Shown piece after piece: positions 18,315 through 27,412 of a stretch of DNA of 64,000 nt. The position numbers and the translations under genes are program-made. Numbering within the stretch: position 1 is the first letter of the stretch; every line of letters begins with the position of its first letter. The notes beneath the pieces were generated by a model. That model did no database searches. It saw only the letters and a list, made by a program, of their open reading frames with translations, and was not told the origin of the DNA. Source of the stretch: Kozakia baliensis (GTDB taxonomy: Bacteria; Pseudomonadota; Alphaproteobacteria; Acetobacterales; Acetobacteraceae); contig NZ_CP014674.1 of NCBI RefSeq assembly GCF_001787335.1, positions 628,501 through 692,500 of the forward strand, read 5' to 3'.

Positions 18315-19703
18315 ATGCATGAAGACATGGCGGGCGATCTGTTCGGCAGTAAAGGCACCGCCGCTTCGAAAAACAATGGCCGGAATGCCGAGATGCCGAA
18401 TCGGCGCGTTTCCATTCCGCAAGCCGCGCCATCGCGGACGCAACCCTTGGCGGATCGCTTAAGGCCGCGCGTTCTGTCCGATGTTTACGGGCAAGATCAT
18501 CTGTTGGGGCCGCAAGGCACGCTGACGCTGATGCTGGAACGCGGTACGTTGCCGAGTTTGATCTTATGGGGCGGTCCCGGTTGCGGCAAAACGACGATCG
18601 CGCGGTTGTTGGCGGCAAAAGCCGATTTGCGGTTCGAGCAGATTTCCGCTGTTTTCTCGGGCGTGGCGGATTTGAAACGGGCCTTCGATAATGCCGCGCG
18701 GTTTCAGCAAGAAACCGGGCGCGGTACGTTGCTGTTCGTGGATGAAATCCATCGCTTCAATCGTGCCCAGCAAGACGGTTTTCTGCCTTATGTCGAACGC
18801 GGCACGGTCGTGCTGGTCGGGGCGACGACGGAAAATCCGTCTTTCGCGCTCAATGGCGCACTTTTGTCGCGCTGTCAGGTGCTGGTGCTCAATCGTCTGG
18901 ACGAGACGAGCTTAGACGCGCTGGTCGGGCGTGCCGAGCAGGAAATCGGGCATGTTCTGTCGCTGGATGAAGGCGCGAGAGCAACGCTGAAAGCGATGGC
19001 GGATGGCGATGGGCGCTATTTACTCAACATGGTGGAGCAACTCGCGGCGTTTCCGCCGACGCCGATATTGACGTCGAACGATCTCGCCAAACTGCTTGCG
19101 AAACGAGCCATCCTTTACGACAAAGACCGGGAAGAACATTACAATCTGATCTCCGCGCTTCATAAATCCCTGCGCGGATCGGACCCGGATGCCGGATTAT
19201 ATTGGTTCGCGCGGATGCTCGAAGGCGGGGAGGACCCACGCTATATCGCACGCCGCCTCACGCGTTTCGCGGCGGAAGATGTCGGTATGGCTGATCCCAG
19301 CGCGTTGCCATTGGCGATCGCAGCTTGGGAAACCTACGAACGCCTGGGTACACCGGAAGGCGAACTTGCCTTAGCGCAGTTGGTCGTGCATCTGGCGACC
19401 GCGCCGAAATCCAACTCCGTCTATAAAGCCTATGGCGCGGCGCGGCGTTTAGCGAAACAGACCGGAAGTTTGGGGCCACCACATCATATCCGTAACGCGC
19501 CGACGAAGCTGATGAAGGAAATCGGCTACGGCTCGGGATATGAATACGATCATGATAGCGCGGACGCTTTCTCGGGGCAGGATTATTTCCCCGATGAAAT
19601 GGAAAGAGTCCGGCTTTATTCGCCTTCTCCGCGCGGTAAAGAAGGGGAGATTGGAAAAATTCTGGACAGACAGGCGAAAATGCGGGCAAGCCGTCGCCCA
19701 TGA
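18315..19703 (+). CDS. rarA: Replication-associated recombination protein RarA (MgsA)
   Basis: An AAA+ ATPase of about 462 residues acting at stalled replication forks. It shows LADRLRPRVLSDVYGQDHLLG, Walker A GGPGCGKTTIARLLA, Walker B LLFVDEIHRFNRAQQDGFLP, the sensor phrase GATTENPSFALNGALLSRCQV, and the C-terminal RarA region HKSLRGSDPDAGLYWFARML. The ATG at 18315 has GGAGA 8 bases upstream; a second ATG at 18327 is also possible. It overlaps the next gene by ATGA. Confidence 0.93.
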   Translation: MHEDMAGDLFGSKGTAASKNNGRNAEMPNRRVSIPQAAPSRTQPLADRLRPRVLSDVYGQDHLLGPQGTLTLMLERGTLPSLILWGGPGCGKTTIARLLAAKADLRFEQISAVFSGVADLKRAFDNAARFQQETGRGTLLFVDEIHRFNRAQQDGFLPYVERGTVVLVGATTENPSFALNGALLSRCQVLVLNRLDETSLDALVGRAEQEIGHVLSLDEGARATLKAMADGDGRYLLNMVEQLAAFPPTPILTSNDLAKLLAKRAILYDKDREEHYNLISALHKSLRGSDPDAGLYWFARMLEGGEDPRYIARRLTRFAAEDVGMADPSALPLAIAAWETYERLGTPEGELALAQLVVHLATAPKSNSVYKAYGAARRLAKQTGSLGPPHHIRNAPTKLMKEIGYGSGYEYDHDSADAFSGQDYFPDEMERVRLYSPSPRGKEGEIGKILDRQAKMRASRRP

Positions 19704-20728
19704 GCGTTACGACCCGTATCGTCAGCGAAGATGAGGCCGATCTGCGCCTCGACCGCTGGTTCCGCCGACATTTTCCGACTCTAACCCAGGGCGTGTTGCA
19801 AAAACTATGCCGCACCGGCCAAGTAAGGCTGGACGGCAAACGCGTGACCACCGCCACGCGTCTGGCTCCCGGCCAAACGTTGCGCGTGCCGCCATTGCCT
19901 GCACCACCTGCGCCGACGGATGCGCCGCCGCCGCTCGATCCCAAGCTGGCGCAAGAGATCGAGCGTATGGTGCTTTATCGTGACGATCAGGTCATTGTGC
20001 TGAACAAGCCTTCCGGTTTGCCGACGCAGGGTGGGCCGGGAATCGTCAAGCATGTGGATATGATGTTGGATGGCCTTCGTGGCGATTCAGAACATCGCCC
20101 CCGGCTCGTGCACAGGATCGACCGGGATACTTCAGGTTTGTTGCTGGTGGCGCGCACGCCGGGCGTTGCGGCCAAACTGGCGGCGTCGTTTCGCGGACGC
20201 GATGTGAAGAAAACCTATTGGGCCGTGGTCGTCGGCCGCCCCATGCCGGGTTCGGGCGTGATTGATCAGCCCTTGGCGAAACTTGGCGCGGGAAATGGTG
20301 CGCTGGTGATCGCGGCCGATCGTAAAGACGAAGACGCCGCCAGTGCGCGCACGGAATATGAAGTGGTGGATGCGGCGGGAAAGAAGATTTCCTGGCTGGC
20401 GCTGGAGCCGCTCACCGGGCGCACGCACCAGTTGCGCGTTCATTGCGAGACGCTCGGCACGCCGATCATCGGTGATCCGCGTTATGGCGGGAAAGCGGCG
20501 CATCCCGAAGGGTTTACGGACCGCCTTCATCTTCATGCCCGCGCGTTGGATCTACCTCATCCGGCGGGTGGGCGGCTGCAAGTTGCCGCGCCATTGCCGC
20601 CGCATATGAAGACGACCTTCAAGGAAATGGGGTTCGTCGCGGGCGATACGCCGAAACCGCACTATGCGCGTGGTAGCGCGGCGTCTTCCGAAGCGCCGCG
20701 TCAACGCGGCAAAGGAAGCGCAAAATGA
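19700..20728 (+). CDS. RluC/RluD family 23S rRNA pseudouridine synthase
   Basis: A 342-residue enzyme with an N-terminal S4 RNA-binding domain (DLRLDRWFRRHFPTLTQGVL, then LCRTGQVRLDGKRV) and the RluA-type catalytic domain with the catalytic Asp in RLVHRIDRDTSGLLLVA, followed by EPLTGRTHQLRVHCETLGTPIIGDPRYGG. It isomerises uridines in 23S rRNA. RluC is slightly favoured over RluD because of the S4 spacing, but the exact target cannot be read from the sequence. It overlaps both neighbours by four bases. Confidence 0.9.
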   Translation: MSVTTRIVSEDEADLRLDRWFRRHFPTLTQGVLQKLCRTGQVRLDGKRVTTATRLAPGQTLRVPPLPAPPAPTDAPPPLDPKLAQEIERMVLYRDDQVIVLNKPSGLPTQGGPGIVKHVDMMLDGLRGDSEHRPRLVHRIDRDTSGLLLVARTPGVAAKLAASFRGRDVKKTYWAVVVGRPMPGSGVIDQPLAKLGAGNGALVIAADRKDEDAASARTEYEVVDAAGKKISWLALEPLTGRTHQLRVHCETLGTPIIGDPRYGGKAAHPEGFTDRLHLHARALDLPHPAGGRLQVAAPLPPHMKTTFKEMGFVAGDTPKPHYARGSAASSEAPRQRGKGSAK

Positions 20729-23220
20729 AGCGCCTGCTGGCTGGTCTGATCGTCCTGCTCGTTTTGCTGACGGGCTTCGGTATTGCCGCGCATGTTCTGA
20801 TCGATCGTTCCGCCCTGAGGGATGATGTTGTCGCGGCGGTCAAACGTCAGACCGGGCGCGATCTGGCGCTTGGGCGGTTTTCGGTTCAGGTCTTACCGTG
20901 GCCGAGCGTGAGCGCGGGCAATGTGGTGCTATCGGATTTGCCGGGAAGCGCACGCGGGCCGATGCTCAAGGCGCGGGAAGTGCGCGCGTCGATCGCCCTG
21001 ACACCGCTGCTTTGGCGTGAAATCCGCCTGGAAAACGTTACGGTGCTGGGTGCGGATGTTTCCCTGCTGCGTGATGCGGACGGCCGGGCCAACTGGGAAT
21101 TTACTCCGCCTAAAACACTGGAAAACGACCATTCATCTTCTCGTCCTCGCGTTCAAGCGCGATGGAAGCTGGCGATCGGAAGCGCGAGCCTGACGCAAGC
21201 CAATCTTTCCTGGCGCGATGAACTGCGCTCCTGGCGCGGGCACGTGGTGATTGACCGTGCGGAACTGGACGGACTGCATTCGCCTAGCCCTTATATCGAC
21301 TTTCATGGCCATCATGACCAGACGCCTTTCACGCTGACGGGCCATATCGGGCCGCTTTCGTTGTTGCGTGGTGAAAATCCCCCTTGGGCGTTGAGTTTGG
21401 GCGCGACCCTGGGAACGAATGAAACGCATCAGGATTGGCTGAATTTCGACGGCCAGTTGATGGACCCGCAGCATCTGCGTGGCTTAGCTGGAAACCTACG
21501 CGGCGAGATTGCGCATTTGAGTGATCTTCATGGTATTTTTCCGCATGCACGTTTGCCCGAGATCAATGACCTGGGCGGTGAACTCGGATTGTTCGACGCG
21601 GAAACCAAAACCGACACGCAAGGGTGGAAAGCGTTCGCATCGCATCTGGGCGTGAACCATGTTCATCTTCATGCGGCGTCATTGCCGTCCTGGCATGATA
21701 TTCACGCGCAAGCTGTTCATGTGGACGGCGAAACGCTGTCTTCGGCTCTGGCGGTGGATGCCGATCTGGCGAGCGCTTCGCATGTTTGGCACGCGCAAGG
21801 GCAGTTCGGCACTTTATCGCAAGCGCTTCGTTCTTGGCAGGATCGTTTGAATACGTCTCTGCCGGTTTCCGTAACGGTGCAGGAGCCAGGGAAATCGGGC
21901 CTGGAAGCAACGGACCAGCGAGACCGAAACGATGGCGCGACGTTCAACGTCAGCGGGCATATCGGCGCAAAAGAAAGCCAACTGGCGTTGTCTGGGCAGG
22001 CGCAGAGTTTGGCGATCCGTAACAGCGCTTTGCATGAGGCGAAATTCGGTCTCACGATCGAAGCGAAGGGCTGGCGTTGGTTTCATTTGAAGGACAGCAA
22101 GTTTTCCAGCCAGGAGGCGGAATGGGTGAGCGATCTGATTTTCGATGATCGCGAACGGCGCAAGCTTAGCGGTTCCGTCCATGTTTCTCGTCTCGATCTG
22201 GATGCTTTGCAGGGAATATGGCGTCGGGTTACGCCTCCGGTGAAGCCGCAGATTGCGCCGTCCGTGCCAGCGGCTCCGGGCGTAGCGGGTATAGCGCAAA
22301 AGAGCGCGCCTGCCGCGAACGAGGCGAAAACACCCATAGCGCCGAGCACGCAAACACCGCCTCTTTCTCTCGTTCAGCGTTTGCGCCAACAAGACGCGGA
22401 TTTGACGTTCGAGGGCGACAATGTGCGTTTCAACCAGCGGGACTATCACGCGCTTAAAACGCATGTTTCGTTGCAGGCTGGGCATTTGACGCTTGATCCG
22501 ATCAGCGGGCAGGGGCCGGATGGCCCGCTTGCGGGACGGTTTGACTATCACGCCGAAAATGACGATCCCGAAATGGCGGCGCAGTTTTCTCCGCTGCTGC
22601 TGCCAGCATCGTGGGCGCAGCAGCAGGCCGGATTGCCTTTGCTGTTACGTGGCCCGTTGGAAGTTGTGGGCGAGGTGCATGCGCGCGGCCAGCAACCTAA
22701 CGAATGGCGGCACACGATGTCGGGGCATTTGGGGCTTTCGATGGTGGGAGGCACGATCGATTCCCATTTGTTGGGGCAATTCGTCGGCCAGGACGTGCAA
22801 TCGGTTCTAGGGCATGGCGATATTGGTCTTCGGTGCTTGGGTATTCATGCGGACATTGCGGATAATCGCGCCGTTGTGGATAGCCTCGGCTTGGAGGCCG
22901 GAGCTTTGATGGCTTCAGGGCATGGCGATTTCAATTTGACGACGCATGAAATGACATTGCACCTCACACCGCGCGTCGGCATCGCGGGTGCGGGCGCTTC
23001 GACGCCTGTTTTGGTGACAGGCACGATCGAGGCGCCGCATGTTCAGCAAGAGGCCGGCCAAGATGGACGGTTTGAAGTGACGATCGGCGGTGCGGCAGAA
23101 GATGTTTGCGGCCATGCGTTATCGGCAGCGCGGGAAGGTTTAGCAGGGCAGGCTCCGCCCGCACCTAAGAAGCGCTCGCGTGCTGCCGAATTGTTGCATG
23201 ATCTAGGTATTTTCCATTGA
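20725..23220 (+). CDS. AsmA family protein
   Basis: An 831-residue AsmA-type protein: N-terminal membrane anchor (LLAGLIVLLVLLTGFGIAAHVLI), the AsmA opening phrase LALGRFSVQVLPWPSVSAGNVVLSD, a long beta-rich periplasmic part, a Pro/Ala linker near residues 505-550 and the AsmA C-terminal region (GHLGLSMVGGTIDSHLLGQ, then ADIADNRAVVDSLGLEAGALMASGHGDFNL). Members influence outer membrane assembly and lipid transport. It is translationally coupled to the pseudouridine synthase upstream and to the ATP12 gene downstream. Confidence 0.9.
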   Translation: MKRLLAGLIVLLVLLTGFGIAAHVLIDRSALRDDVVAAVKRQTGRDLALGRFSVQVLPWPSVSAGNVVLSDLPGSARGPMLKAREVRASIALTPLLWREIRLENVTVLGADVSLLRDADGRANWEFTPPKTLENDHSSSRPRVQARWKLAIGSASLTQANLSWRDELRSWRGHVVIDRAELDGLHSPSPYIDFHGHHDQTPFTLTGHIGPLSLLRGENPPWALSLGATLGTNETHQDWLNFDGQLMDPQHLRGLAGNLRGEIAHLSDLHGIFPHARLPEINDLGGELGLFDAETKTDTQGWKAFASHLGVNHVHLHAASLPSWHDIHAQAVHVDGETLSSALAVDADLASASHVWHAQGQFGTLSQALRSWQDRLNTSLPVSVTVQEPGKSGLEATDQRDRNDGATFNVSGHIGAKESQLALSGQAQSLAIRNSALHEAKFGLTIEAKGWRWFHLKDSKFSSQEAEWVSDLIFDDRERRKLSGSVHVSRLDLDALQGIWRRVTPPVKPQIAPSVPAAPGVAGIAQKSAPAANEAKTPIAPSTQTPPLSLVQRLRQQDADLTFEGDNVRFNQRDYHALKTHVSLQAGHLTLDPISGQGPDGPLAGRFDYHAENDDPEMAAQFSPLLLPASWAQQQAGLPLLLRGPLEVVGEVHARGQQPNEWRHTMSGHLGLSMVGGTIDSHLLGQFVGQDVQSVLGHGDIGLRCLGIHADIADNRAVVDSLGLEAGALMASGHGDFNLTTHEMTLHLTPRVGIAGAGASTPVLVTGTIEAPHVQQEAGQDGRFEVTIGGAAEDVCGHALSAAREGLAGQAPPAPKKRSRAAELLHDLGIFH

Positions 23221-23948
23221 GCGGGTCCGTAAAGCGGTTTTGGCGTGAGGTCGGCGTCGAACAGGTGGAAAGCGGTGGTTTCACCGTGGCTCTGGACCAA
23301 CGGCCCATTCGCTTGTCGGGTGGAAACCGTTTGGTGGTGCCGAGCCGTGCTTTGGCGGAGGCAATTGCCGATGAATGGCGTGCCATTCCGCCGGGTGAGA
23401 GCTTTAATGCTCAAGCGTTCTCTTTGACGCGGATCGCCGGCACGATGATCGAGCGTGTCGCGCCGCACCATAAACAAGTGATCGACACGTTGTTGGGCTA
23501 TGGCGCGGCGGATCTGCTTTGTTATCGAAGTGATGAACGCAGCATCGCGCAGGAACAAGCCGCTCTCTTCGACCCGATTTTGGAGGTTTTCTTCCTTCGT
23601 TACGGAGTGAAACCCCAAGTAACGGATGGCATTTTGCCGATACCGTTAGACTCTCGCCTTGAACATGAATTGCGCGCGGACCTCGAGCATTTTCCAGACG
23701 CGGCTTTGGCGGCGCTTGGCGTGATCGTGCCGGTTCTTTCCAGCCTTTTCCTCGGAATGAGCCTCGTCAACGGTTCGATCGACGAAAAGCAGGCGCTGGA
23801 AGCGGCGTTTATTGATGAAAGAGCACAAATGCGCCGTTGGGGCGAAGATGTCGAACTTCTCGACCAACTCGCGGTCAAAGCACGCGATGTGAACGATGCT
23901 TGTCGTTTTTTGTTTCTGGCACGGGAAAGTGAAGCAAACGAGGCATGA
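23217..23948 (+). CDS. ATP12 family F1-ATPase assembly chaperone
   Basis: A 243-residue ATP12 homologue, which binds free F1 alpha subunit during assembly. Family phrases are VKRFWREVGVE, GGFTVALDQRPIRLSGG, LAEAIADEWRAIPP, TRIAGTMIERV and the DLLCYRSDE motif. ATP12 occurs in mitochondria and alphaproteobacteria, which supports the taxonomic placement. The TTG at 23217 overlaps the asmA stop (TTGA) and is the most likely start. Confidence 0.9.
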   Translation: MSGSVKRFWREVGVEQVESGGFTVALDQRPIRLSGGNRLVVPSRALAEAIADEWRAIPPGESFNAQAFSLTRIAGTMIERVAPHHKQVIDTLLGYGAADLLCYRSDERSIAQEQAALFDPILEVFFLRYGVKPQVTDGILPIPLDSRLEHELRADLEHFPDAALAALGVIVPVLSSLFLGMSLVNGSIDEKQALEAAFIDERAQMRRWGEDVELLDQLAVKARDVNDACRFLFLARESEANEA

Positions 23949-24077
23949 TTTCGCCATGATTACTGGGCAAAAGGCCATCATCGTTGCTGTGACAAGTCGC
24001 GACGATTAGTAACTCGACCCTGAAAACATTGGGGAGCAATGTCTGGGCGAGTTAAGGTGTCACTCAGGAGAGCGAGT

Positions 24078-24251
24078 ATGTCGGTTCACGTGCTGGAAAA
24101 TACGACGGATCGTGCGATAGCTTTTTCTTCCAGACGGCGTGCGTCTTTGAAAGAACGTTCGGCGCGCCTCTTTGCTACTTGTGCGCAAGGAGCCTGGCTG
24201 TTGCTGGCGGCAACGCCTGTCATTGTCGTTATTTGCGCGTTGAAGGGCTAA
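24078..24251 (+). CDS. Small single-span membrane protein, 57 residues
   Basis: Starts MSVHVLENTTDRAIAFSSRR, continues with a strongly basic helix (RRASLKERSARLFATC) and ends in a membrane segment (GAWLLLAATPVIVVICALKG). AGGAG lies 7 bases ahead of the ATG, and a clear terminator follows the stop, so it is a plausible monocistronic gene. No family is recognised. Confidence 0.6.
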   Translation: MSVHVLENTTDRAIAFSSRRRASLKERSARLFATCAQGAWLLLAATPVIVVICALKG

Positions 24252-24258
24252 TAAAAAA

Positions 24259-24290
24259 CACCGCAATCGAATTGATGCGGTGCTTTTTTT
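24259..24290 (+). terminator. Rho-independent terminator after the 57-residue gene
   Basis: CACCGCA pairs with TGCGGTG around a 10-base loop, followed directly by C and eight T. Confidence 0.8.
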
Positions 24291-24305
24291 ACATCTGATA
24301 AATAA

Positions 24306-24334
24306 AAGAAGCGCCTTAGGAGCGCTCTTTTTTA
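24306..24334 (-). terminator. Terminator for ispDF
   Basis: AGCGC and GCGCT arms (24310-24326) flank a CTTAGGA loop; on the minus strand the hairpin is followed by TTCTTTTATT, directly after the ispDF stop. On the plus strand it is followed by six T, so it may work in both directions. Confidence 0.65.
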
Positions 24335-25510
24335 TGGCACCAGAACAGTAGCCACGGCTGTAGCGGCAATACCTTCTTCACGACCTGTAAAGCCCAAGCG
24401 CTCCGAGGTGGTTGCCTTAACCGAAATGCGATCAATATCGACTTGCAGCAGTTCAGCAAGGCGCGCGCGCATGGCCTGCGCATGAGGGCCGATCTTCGGG
24501 CGCTCGCAAATCAAGGTCACGTCCGCGTTGATCAACATACCGCTCCGGGCACGGATGCGCTCGCCTGCGTGAACCAGGAAACGTGCGGAATCCATATCCT
24601 TCCACTCATTATCGCTAGGCGGGAAGTGGCGGCCGATATCGCCTTCGGCCAGAGCGCCATAGATGGCGTCGCAAAGTGTGTGAATGCCGACGTCGGCATC
24701 GGAATGTCCCGCTAGGCCGCGATCATGCGGAATTGTAACACCGCAGAGAATGAGAGGGCGGCCTGCTTCGAAGGCGTGTACGTCGTAACCGAGGCCCGTG
24801 CGGGGAAGGGGTGTTGCCCCCAATAATCTTTCCAAGCGCACAAGATCCTCCGGCAATGTGAGTTTAATATTGTCTTCCGAGCCCGACACGAGTGCGACGT
24901 TATGCCCGTGCGCCTCAAGTAATGCGGCATCATCGGTGGCTGGTTCGGTATAGGAGCGGTGTAGATCCCGCAGCAGGGCGAAATGAAATCCTTGCGGTGT
25001 TTGCGCACGCCATAGCGAGTCGCGCGGGACGGTATTGTCCACCAAACCATCACGGCCACGTTTGAGCGTGTCTGCCACTTTCACCGCAGGGATGGCACCT
25101 GGTTGTTGCGCAAGCGCGGCAAGGACATTTTCGATAATCGCAGCGGGGACAAAGGGGCGCGCGCCGTCGTGAACCAGAACGAGGTCGGGGGGCACGGGAA
25201 GGGCGTTCAGCGCTTCCAGCCCTGCACGAACGCTATCCTGACGCTCGGTTCCACCGGGAACAATCGGGAGGAAATCCAGCCCTTCCAATGCCTGCGAAAG
25301 CAGAGCTTCATCGCCCACCGGTTGGAGCACGTCGATATGTGGCGACAGAGCTTCCGCCGCATGACGAATGACCGGCTTGCCTCCTAAAAGCATAAATTGC
25401 TTCGCGGGCGCGCTGGGTGGCGCGCCTTCAGGAAGGTTGGAGGACGCTTGAGTAAAACGCCGACCTGAGCCGGCAGCAAGGAGAATGGCGGCAATACGCA
25501 TGATGGTCAT
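24332..25510 (-). CDS. ispDF: Bifunctional IspD/IspF (MEP cytidylyltransferase / MEcPP synthase)
   Basis: A fusion of two enzymes of the non-mevalonate isoprenoid pathway. The N-terminal IspD half has [25 protein letters not shown] and [16 protein letters not shown]; the C-terminal IspF half begins at [21 protein letters not shown] and contains [33 protein letters not shown] with the Asp/His zinc site, and ends [25 protein letters not shown]. IspDF fusions are typical of alphaproteobacteria. Start ATG at 25510 or 25501. Confidence 0.95.
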   Translation of the reverse strand: MTIMRIAAILLAAGSGRRFTQASSNLPEGAPPSAPAKQFMLLGGKPVIRHAAEALSPHIDVLQPVGDEALLSQALEGLDFLPIVPGGTERQDSVRAGLEALNALPVPPDLVLVHDGARPFVPAAIIENVLAALAQQPGAIPAVKVADTLKRGRDGLVDNTVPRDSLWRAQTPQGFHFALLRDLHRSYTEPATDDAALLEAHGHNVALVSGSEDNIKLTLPEDLVRLERLLGATPLPRTGLGYDVHAFEAGRPLILCGVTIPHDRGLAGHSDADVGIHTLCDAIYGALAEGDIGRHFPPSDNEWKDMDSARFLVHAGERIRARSGMLINADVTLICERPKIGPHAQAMRARLAELLQVDIDRISVKATTSERLGFTGREEGIAATAVATVLVP

Positions 25511-25545
25511 GCAATGCGGGGTTGGGCCTTTGCCGTCAAGCATGG

Positions 25546-25577
25546 AAAAGCCCCAACCGGCAGGATGGGGCTTTTTT
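25546..25577. terminator. Bidirectional terminator between galP-like gene and ispDF
   Basis: AAAAGCCCC pairs with GGGGCTTTTTT around a 12-base loop. A-rich and T-rich flanks allow it to act on both strands; its main role is to end the minus-strand transporter transcript before ispDF. Confidence 0.8.
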
Positions 25578-25593
25578 AAAGATGAAGTGCGCG

Positions 25594-26997
25594 TTAGCGT
25601 CCGAGTTCGCGAAGCTTTCTTCCGCTATTGAGATTATGCTCGATGACTTCGAGCGCCATGCCGCGCGTTTCAGGCACGAAAGCCAGAGTGACGAGGATAA
25701 ACACCGCGTTCAAAGCGGCATAAAGCCAGAAAGTGTGGGCCGCGCCGAGTGTGCTGAGCAAAGACAGGAACGTCGCGCCAACGATCATATTCGTAATCCA
25801 ATTGGTCAGGGTCGAGCAGGCAATGCCGAAGTCGCGTCCCTGCAGAGGCTGCACTTCCGCGCAGAGAACCCAGATCAAAGGGCCGGCCGAGAAAGCAAAG
25901 CCAGTAATGAAGCAAAGGAGCACGATGACGGCCAGATAATGCGTGATAGCGCTCGCATGTGGTCCGGCCGCCAGCAGAAACCCTAGAATACACATACCCA
26001 GCGCCATGATGGCAAAACCCGCGATGAGCATCGGGCGACGGCCCCAACGGTCCACGAAGCTGATGGCAATGAACGTTGCGAGCATATTGACAAGCCCGAC
26101 GATGGCCGTACCCCACATCTGCCCGTCTTGTCCGAACCCCGCGACTTCGAAAATACGTGGGGCATAATACATAATGACGTTAATGCCGGTGAATTGCTGC
26201 ACCATTTGCAAGCCGATACCAAGCATAACGGAACGACGGAAATTAGGATTTTCGCGGAACAAGGCAAAGCCGCGTTGCTTTTGTTTCAACTGTGCCCGGA
26301 TGGCTGCGATTTCGCGCCGAGCTTCTTCAGGCGTGTGGCGCAGAGTGATGAGCGTTTCCGTCGCTTCCGCTTGGCGCCCACGCAGCATGAGCCATCTTGG
26401 GCTGTTAGGCAGGAAGAAAGTGCCGATAAAGAATATGACGCCCGGAATGGCGACGATGCCCAGCATCCAACGCCATGCGCCGTAATATGAAAAGAGAGCG
26501 TCCGAAATAAAGGCCAACAGAATCCCGCAGGTGATCATCAGTTGATAGACTGAAATCAGGCTTCCACGATGATGTTCGTCGGCTACCTCAGAAATATAGA
26601 GAGGGGCGACAAAGCTGGCGATGCCGATGGCCAATCCCAGCACGGTGCGGGCTATGATAAGGCTCATCAAAGACTGAGCGAGAACACAGCCGAGCGCGCC
26701 GGCAACGAAAAAGAACGCGCTTAGGCTCAATGATCTACGCCGACCGATAAGATAAGAAGTGCGGCCAGCACAAAGAGCGCCGATCGCGGCACCCAACATC
26801 ATGGAAGAAACGACCCATTCCTGCGCGACCTGGGATGCGTGAAATTCTTTGGTGATGAAGCTTAGCGCGCCTGAAATCACGCCGATATCGAGACCGAACA
26901 TAAGGCCAGCGACGGCAGCAAGAATCGCCGCGAGCACGGCGCGCCCCACCATTCGCTTCTGAACAGGATGAACAGCCTCAAAAAAAGTATCGCTCAT
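25594..26997 (-). CDS. galP: Sugar:H+ symporter of the GalP/XylE (MFS sugar porter) family
   Basis: A 467-residue, 12-helix MFS protein. It has the sugar porter signatures [54 protein letters not shown], the [17 protein letters not shown] substrate loop, [11 protein letters not shown] and [13 protein letters not shown]. From memory it is strikingly close to enterobacterial GalP along its whole length, including the C-terminal GRKLREL. Galactose or glucose uptake is inferred; specificity cannot be read directly. The frame is open upstream, but the ATG at 26997 has AAGGAG at good spacing. Confidence 0.9.
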   Translation of the reverse strand: MSDTFFEAVHPVQKRMVGRAVLAAILAAVAGLMFGLDIGVISGALSFITKEFHASQVAQEWVVSSMMLGAAIGALCAGRTSYLIGRRRSLSLSAFFFVAGALGCVLAQSLMSLIIARTVLGLAIGIASFVAPLYISEVADEHHRGSLISVYQLMITCGILLAFISDALFSYYGAWRWMLGIVAIPGVIFFIGTFFLPNSPRWLMLRGRQAEATETLITLRHTPEEARREIAAIRAQLKQKQRGFALFRENPNFRRSVMLGIGLQMVQQFTGINVIMYYAPRIFEVAGFGQDGQMWGTAIVGLVNMLATFIAISFVDRWGRRPMLIAGFAIMALGMCILGFLLAAGPHASAITHYLAVIVLLCFITGFAFSAGPLIWVLCAEVQPLQGRDFGIACSTLTNWITNMIVGATFLSLLSTLGAAHTFWLYAALNAVFILVTLAFVPETRGMALEVIEHNLNSGRKLRELGR

Positions 26998-27412
26998 CGC
27001 GAGGCTCCTTACGTCGGCGGCATGGACTGGCGGAACGGCTCCATCTTCAATCTCTGCCACAAGTGAATGTTTGATTAATGATATGTCATACTTGGTATTT
27101 ATTCAACTTGATGTATCCACAATTAAGTGAAGAGCCGCTGATTTAATGTGCGGCAATTTTTTCTCTTAAAGCTAACCTTTGTTCAAATCGTCATTCTAAA
27201 AAATGGACAAAAAAGTAAATATTTTAGAAGATATGCTTAATACATAATTATCAAGCCCAAAAATAAGTAATATTAATGAACTCATACTTGTACGCATGGC
27301 CTTAACATTAAGCTATTCCCGTATTATTCGAGACTTTGATAAAAAAATAATGATTAATGTCTGTATCAGGTCGTTGAGATATTTCAATGACTCCATATGC
27401 AGAGAATCAATC
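26998..27412. other. AT-rich intergenic region upstream of the repeat-peptide gene
   Basis: About 415 bases without a convincing gene, much richer in A and T than the flanking genes. It must hold the divergent promoters of the sugar transporter (minus) and the repeat-peptide gene (plus). A terminator-like hairpin lies at 27134-27162. I see no convincing sigma-70 box pair for the plus-strand gene. Confidence 0.6.
27134..27162 (+). terminator. Orphan terminator-like hairpin
   Basis: GCCGC pairs with GCGGC around an 11-base loop, followed by AA and six T. No plus-strand gene ends here. It may end a short transcript antisense to the transporter leader, or be a chance hairpin in AT-rich DNA. Confidence 0.45.
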
